This document shows positions 61,104 to 64,000 of a DNA stretch of 64,000 nucleotides, one piece after another; the stretch's first letter is position 1, and every line of letters begins with the position of its first letter. Location: positions 62,001-126,000 of the forward strand of contig NZ_JAHLQI010000002.1 in the NCBI RefSeq assembly GCF_018918345.1, written 5' to 3'. The notes below the pieces were generated by a model. That model made no database searches. It was given only the letters and a program-made list of their open reading frames with translations, and was not told the origin of the DNA. The DNA is from Butyricicoccus intestinisimiae. Lineage in GTDB: Bacteria > Bacillota > Clostridia > Oscillospirales > Butyricicoccaceae. Position numbers and translations under genes: made by a program.

Positions 61104-62519
61104 TTACTTTGCCGAGCGGCTGTACACACGGGAGCGCTTTACGTGTCTGCCCGTCAGCTTTTCCGCCTTGATACTCTTGCGCGCAGTGCGTTTCAGACGC
61201 GCCGGACGCTTCATCAGACGCACGCCTTCATAGCGGGTCGGATGATAGGTGTACACCTTGGTGTTTGCGTGAATGCCGCAGTTCGCCAGCTGTGCCAAAA
61301 TTGCATCGGACAGTGCCGCGGTATCTTCCCGCTGTGCCAGCGAAATTTTCATGACGCCCTGATACGAGCTGATGAGAATGCCAAACGGCTGATATCCGCA
61401 CGGCAAAATGGCACCGTAATCTTCAACATACGCCTGCATGCTCTCCGGAATGTCAAATCTGCCGATGTTGGTCAGAATAAAGCTGTCGCGGTACACATAA
61501 TTGCGCGCCATGTCGCGCATCATGGTTTCCTTCTCGTCAATGCTCATCTCGGCGTGATGGCCTTCCGATACACGGGTGCTGCCCGCCTTGCCCCAATATG
61601 CGGCGTGGCGCGGTGCGCGCTGGGTGTCAAACATCGCACGCACCTTCTGACATGCCTCCGCAAACGGCAGAGAAAACCAGTCATATTCAAACGGCAAATC
61701 CAGCAGCGAAACAAAGAAATGCGTGGTGTCGGACGGAACAATCTGACGCAAATCCATCGGAATCTCTGCGACAACCGGTGTGCCTGCATCCTGCTCGGTA
61801 TAATAGGTGTGATACAGTGCGAACGAAATCGCCGTGTACAGCAGACTGATCGGTGATGCGCCGTGTGCATGCGTCCAGTTTCTCAATTCGCTGTACGGGA
61901 ATGTGATTTCCGTCATGCGCTCATTGCCTTCTCTGTCAGCAACCGGCGCATGGAACGACTTCTCGACGGTGTAATGTCCTTCCTCCGACGGATTTGCCTG
62001 ATCCAGCTTGGCATAGCCGTCCTCACATTCGCTGAGCTGAAATTCCGTCTCGTGGGTGCGGATGCTGCCGTCGTTACAGACCGGCTTGCCGCACAGCGTC
62101 AGGTATTCAAACAGCACGGCACGGATGAACTGGTCAAAGCCGTGTCCGTCACACAGGGAGTGCTGATACTCCATATAAATGGTCTTGTCCTTCCAGCCCA
62201 GCGTGAACAGATAGCCGTTGTTGTCCTTCGAGCCGATGTAATACGGAGAGACGTCCGAGAACGGCAGAACGACCGGCGGCAGCGGGTTGAAATAATAGCG
62301 GTATGCATCGTCATCGCGCGACAGGCCGACGCGCATCTGCGGGAAACGCTCCAAGGCGCGCTGTGCTGCCTGCTGCAGCAGCTCCGGATTGACCGGCTCC
62401 GTCATGCGGATGATATGGCGCGGCGCACATGCCAGCTCTCGATGGGTTGCATACATAAAAACCGGACCGTAGCTGTCCGCCTGTAAAATCTTCTTGGAAA
62501 AATGCTTCATTGTATTCAT
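61104..62519 (-). CDS. Condensation-domain-like acyltransferase
   Basis: A 471-residue protein of the CoA-dependent acyltransferase/condensation superfamily. The catalytic HxxxDG motif appears as HSLCDGHGFDQF at about residue 118, and the second half carries the structural segment NIGRFDIP. The last 35 residues are strongly basic (RPARLKRTARKSIKAEK), which is unusual and may bind membrane or nucleic acid. It stands alone with no acyl-carrier or NRPS genes nearby. The substrate is unknown. Confidence 0.75.
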   Translation of the reverse strand: MNTMKHFSKKILQADSYGPVFMYATHRELACAPRHIIRMTEPVNPELLQQAAQRALERFPQMRVGLSRDDDAYRYYFNPLPPVVLPFSDVSPYYIGSKDNNGYLFTLGWKDKTIYMEYQHSLCDGHGFDQFIRAVLFEYLTLCGKPVCNDGSIRTHETEFQLSECEDGYAKLDQANPSEEGHYTVEKSFHAPVADREGNERMTEITFPYSELRNWTHAHGASPISLLYTAISFALYHTYYTEQDAGTPVVAEIPMDLRQIVPSDTTHFFVSLLDLPFEYDWFSLPFAEACQKVRAMFDTQRAPRHAAYWGKAGSTRVSEGHHAEMSIDEKETMMRDMARNYVYRDSFILTNIGRFDIPESMQAYVEDYGAILPCGYQPFGILISSYQGVMKISLAQREDTAALSDAILAQLANCGIHANTKVYTYHPTRYEGVRLMKRPARLKRTARKSIKAEKLTGRHVKRSRVYSRSAK

Positions 62520-62573
62520 AGGAAAACCTCCTGATTTCCATCACGGTGGTGTTGCTCTTTTCTTTATGTTTCC

Positions 62574-62602
62574 AGTATACGGTTCGTTCGTGAGAGAAAC
62601 AA
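62574..62602 (-). promoter_or_regulatory. Sigma-A promoter of the acyltransferase gene
   Basis: On the minus strand, TTGTTT and TATACT lie 17 bases apart. The rest of 62603-62770 is AT-rich with no gene detected. Confidence 0.72.
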
Positions 62603-62771
62603 GGGCAGATATTTCCGAAAATTTCCCGCTGCGCTGCGCCGGTTATAAGCATTTTAACCAACACTTATTATATCATTGTCTAAAATAACACAAATATCAT
62701 CGAAAATACTCGATAGTTTACATTTTGCCAGCAATGTGCACAACAACGCGCGCCGCCCGCTTTTTCCAAAT

Positions 62772-62810
62772 GCAAAAAAGCCAGCCGCAAGCATGCTTGC
62801 GGCCGGCTGA
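62772..62810 (-). terminator. Intrinsic terminator of the AIM24-family gene
   Basis: A stem of about 14 bp centred on GCATGC (62780-62807), followed on the minus strand by T6. Confidence 0.87.
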
Positions 62811-62826
62811 TACGACATATTTCCTT

Positions 62827-63513
62827 TTAGTTGCTTCCGCCTGTCGGCAAATACGGAATGATCTTTTTTGCCAGCTCGGAGCTGGTCATGGTCTGGAGCC
62901 AGACACGGCCGGGGCCGCGCAGCGTGGACAGGAACAAGCCCTCTCCGCCGAACAGAATGTTCTTAAATCCCTTGACCATCTCGGCGGAATACTGCACCGA
63001 CGTCTCAAACGCGGCAATGTTGCCGGTATCCACGCGAAGCAGCTCGCCCGGCGCGAGGTCTATGGTCTCCACACTGCCGTCAATCTCACAGAACACCGAG
63101 CCGCTACCGGAGTATTTTTGCAGAATAAAGCCTTCTCCGCCAAACAAACCGCCCTTGACGCCGCGGTTAAAATACGTGGACAGCTGCACGCCGTGCTCCG
63201 CGCACAGAAACGCGCCCTTCTGCGCGATAATTTCATAATTCGGCTGAATGTCGAATTTCAAAATCTTGCCCGGCATGGCTGCCGCAAAGGTCACCTCATC
63301 GACATCGCGGGTCGCGGTAAACGTCGCCATAAACAGCGATTCACCGGAAAACATTCTGCCGAATGCCTTGCCGAAGCCGCCCTTTAGATTGGACTCCATC
63401 TGTACGCCTTCGGTCATCCAGCTCATGCCGCCGGACTGCGTATAGATACTCTCGCCGCGCGACAAACGAATGGTCACTGCCGGCATCATATCGCCAAAAA
63501 TCCTATACTGCAT
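62827..63513 (-). CDS. TIGR00266/AIM24-family protein
   Basis: A 228-residue beta-rich protein with repeated glycine-rich segments (GESIYTQSGGMSWM, GGFGKAFGRMFSGESLF, GGLFGGEGFILQKYSG, GPGRVWLQTM). The family is widespread in bacteria, and its relative AIM24 affects mitochondrial inner-membrane organisation. The bacterial role is not established. Confidence 0.88.
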   Translation of the reverse strand: MQYRIFGDMMPAVTIRLSRGESIYTQSGGMSWMTEGVQMESNLKGGFGKAFGRMFSGESLFMATFTATRDVDEVTFAAAMPGKILKFDIQPNYEIIAQKGAFLCAEHGVQLSTYFNRGVKGGLFGGEGFILQKYSGSGSVFCEIDGSVETIDLAPGELLRVDTGNIAAFETSVQYSAEMVKGFKNILFGGEGLFLSTLRGPGRVWLQTMTSSELAKKIIPYLPTGGSN

Positions 63514-63570
63514 ACCTTCCTCCTTTTGTTCGGGGGTGTGTGTCTCTCTACAGTACAGTATACCACAGTT

Positions 63571-64000
63571 TTACCGCAGTGTATATTGTGTTCCGTTGAC
63601 GGTCAGGGATACTGCATTTTTCAGCTGGATGCCGTCACGCAGCGTAAAATAATGCGTGTAGCAGTCGAAATTCTGCGCATCCTGTTCGCCGTACAGCTCT
63701 GTGAGCTTGAGCTGCGTTTCGCTGCCGTCTGCGAACGTGACGGTGACCTTCGGCGTGCCGTACACATATTCCTTCCAATCGGTATCCCACTGCGCGGACG
63801 GCTCCAAGTAATCCGGAAGCGTATATCGGAAAGAAATCCGATTGGTATTCACGCGCATTTCGTCCAGCGTGCCTTTTTTGCCGGAGGCGCTGGTGAGCGG
63901 CGTCTGGGTCTGCGCGGTCTTATCCGTCAGAACCGTGACCGGCACGGTTTCATACACGCCGCCGCCCTGCACGAACAGCTTGATGTTCTGCGCGCCCTTG
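63571..64000 (-). CDS. Unrecognised protein, C-terminal part (cut by window edge)
   Basis: The frame continues to the right edge (KGAQNIKLFVQGGGVYETV). About 143 residues are visible, beta-rich and Thr/Val-rich, ending AVSLTVNGTQYTLR. It looks like an extracytoplasmic beta domain, but no family is identified. The stop is 57 bases before the AIM24-family start on the same strand. Confidence 0.65.
   Translation of the reverse strand, partial: KGAQNIKLFVQGGGVYETVPVTVLTDKTAQTQTPLTSASGKKGTLDEMRVNTNRISFRYTLPDYLEPSAQWDTDWKEYVYGTPKVTVTFADGSETQLKLTELYGEQDAQNFDCYTHYFTLRDGIQLKNAVSLTVNGTQYTLR

Overview
The window is a GC-rich chromosomal segment of a Gram-positive, anaerobic, Clostridia-type bacterium. 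The evidence is strong Firmicutes promoters and Shine-Dalgarno sites, a PyrR-type pyr attenuator, anaerobic (cbi) cobalamin enzymes, the hybrid-cluster protein Hcp and a PTS sucrose system. Gene content resembles gut Oscillospiraceae/Butyricicoccaceae, but that placement is inference.

Layout. 1-6.7 kb: the 3' end of mtaB, glyA-rarA, nth, yfcE-coaX and a trio of small unknown genes. 6.7-28.2 kb: a 22-gene minus-strand operon that starts with rsmA at a near-consensus promoter. It carries tetrapyrrole synthesis from glutamyl-tRNA to uroporphyrinogen III (hemA, hemL, hemB, hemC, cobA-hemD) and most of the anaerobic B12 pathway (cbiD, F, G, H, J-sirC, ET, A, C; cobT, U, S; cbiB, cobD, cbiP, cobO). 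No cbiL, cobaltochelatase or B12 riboswitch is visible. 28.4-34.8 kb: a G5/3D cell-wall protein, a DUF2971 protein, a candidate structured RNA, a frameshifted LRR/zinc-ribbon gene, hcp and cardiolipin synthase. 34.8-37.7 kb: a padR-DUF1700-DUF4097 envelope module with repeated palindromic operators, then a DUF4230 gene. 37.8-43.8 kb: pyrR-pyrF-carA-carB behind a PyrR attenuator. 44-45 kb: a small membrane protein, a TetR regulator and tRNA-Gly(CCC). 45.1-50.8 kb: the sucrose regulon scrR-scrA-scrB-scrK.

50.87-59.2 kb is the most notable region. A 51-bp copy of the rpsI 3' end lies 8,280 bp downstream of the intact rpsI. Between the copies are the C-terminal end of a tyrosine recombinase next to one repeat, a nonsense-mutated topB fragment, other gene remnants, Xre-type genes and a colinear cargo of methyltransferases, an MBL hydrolase, a ketopantoate-reductase-like enzyme and two incomplete thiazoline-carboxylate-hydrolase-like genes. 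This is best read as a decayed integrative element at the rpsI 3' end. The rpsI terminator that it displaced appears to survive on the far side.

59.1-64 kb: rplM-rpsI, ttcA, a condensation-domain-like acyltransferase, an AIM24/TIGR00266 protein and the 3' part of an unrecognised gene cut by the window edge.
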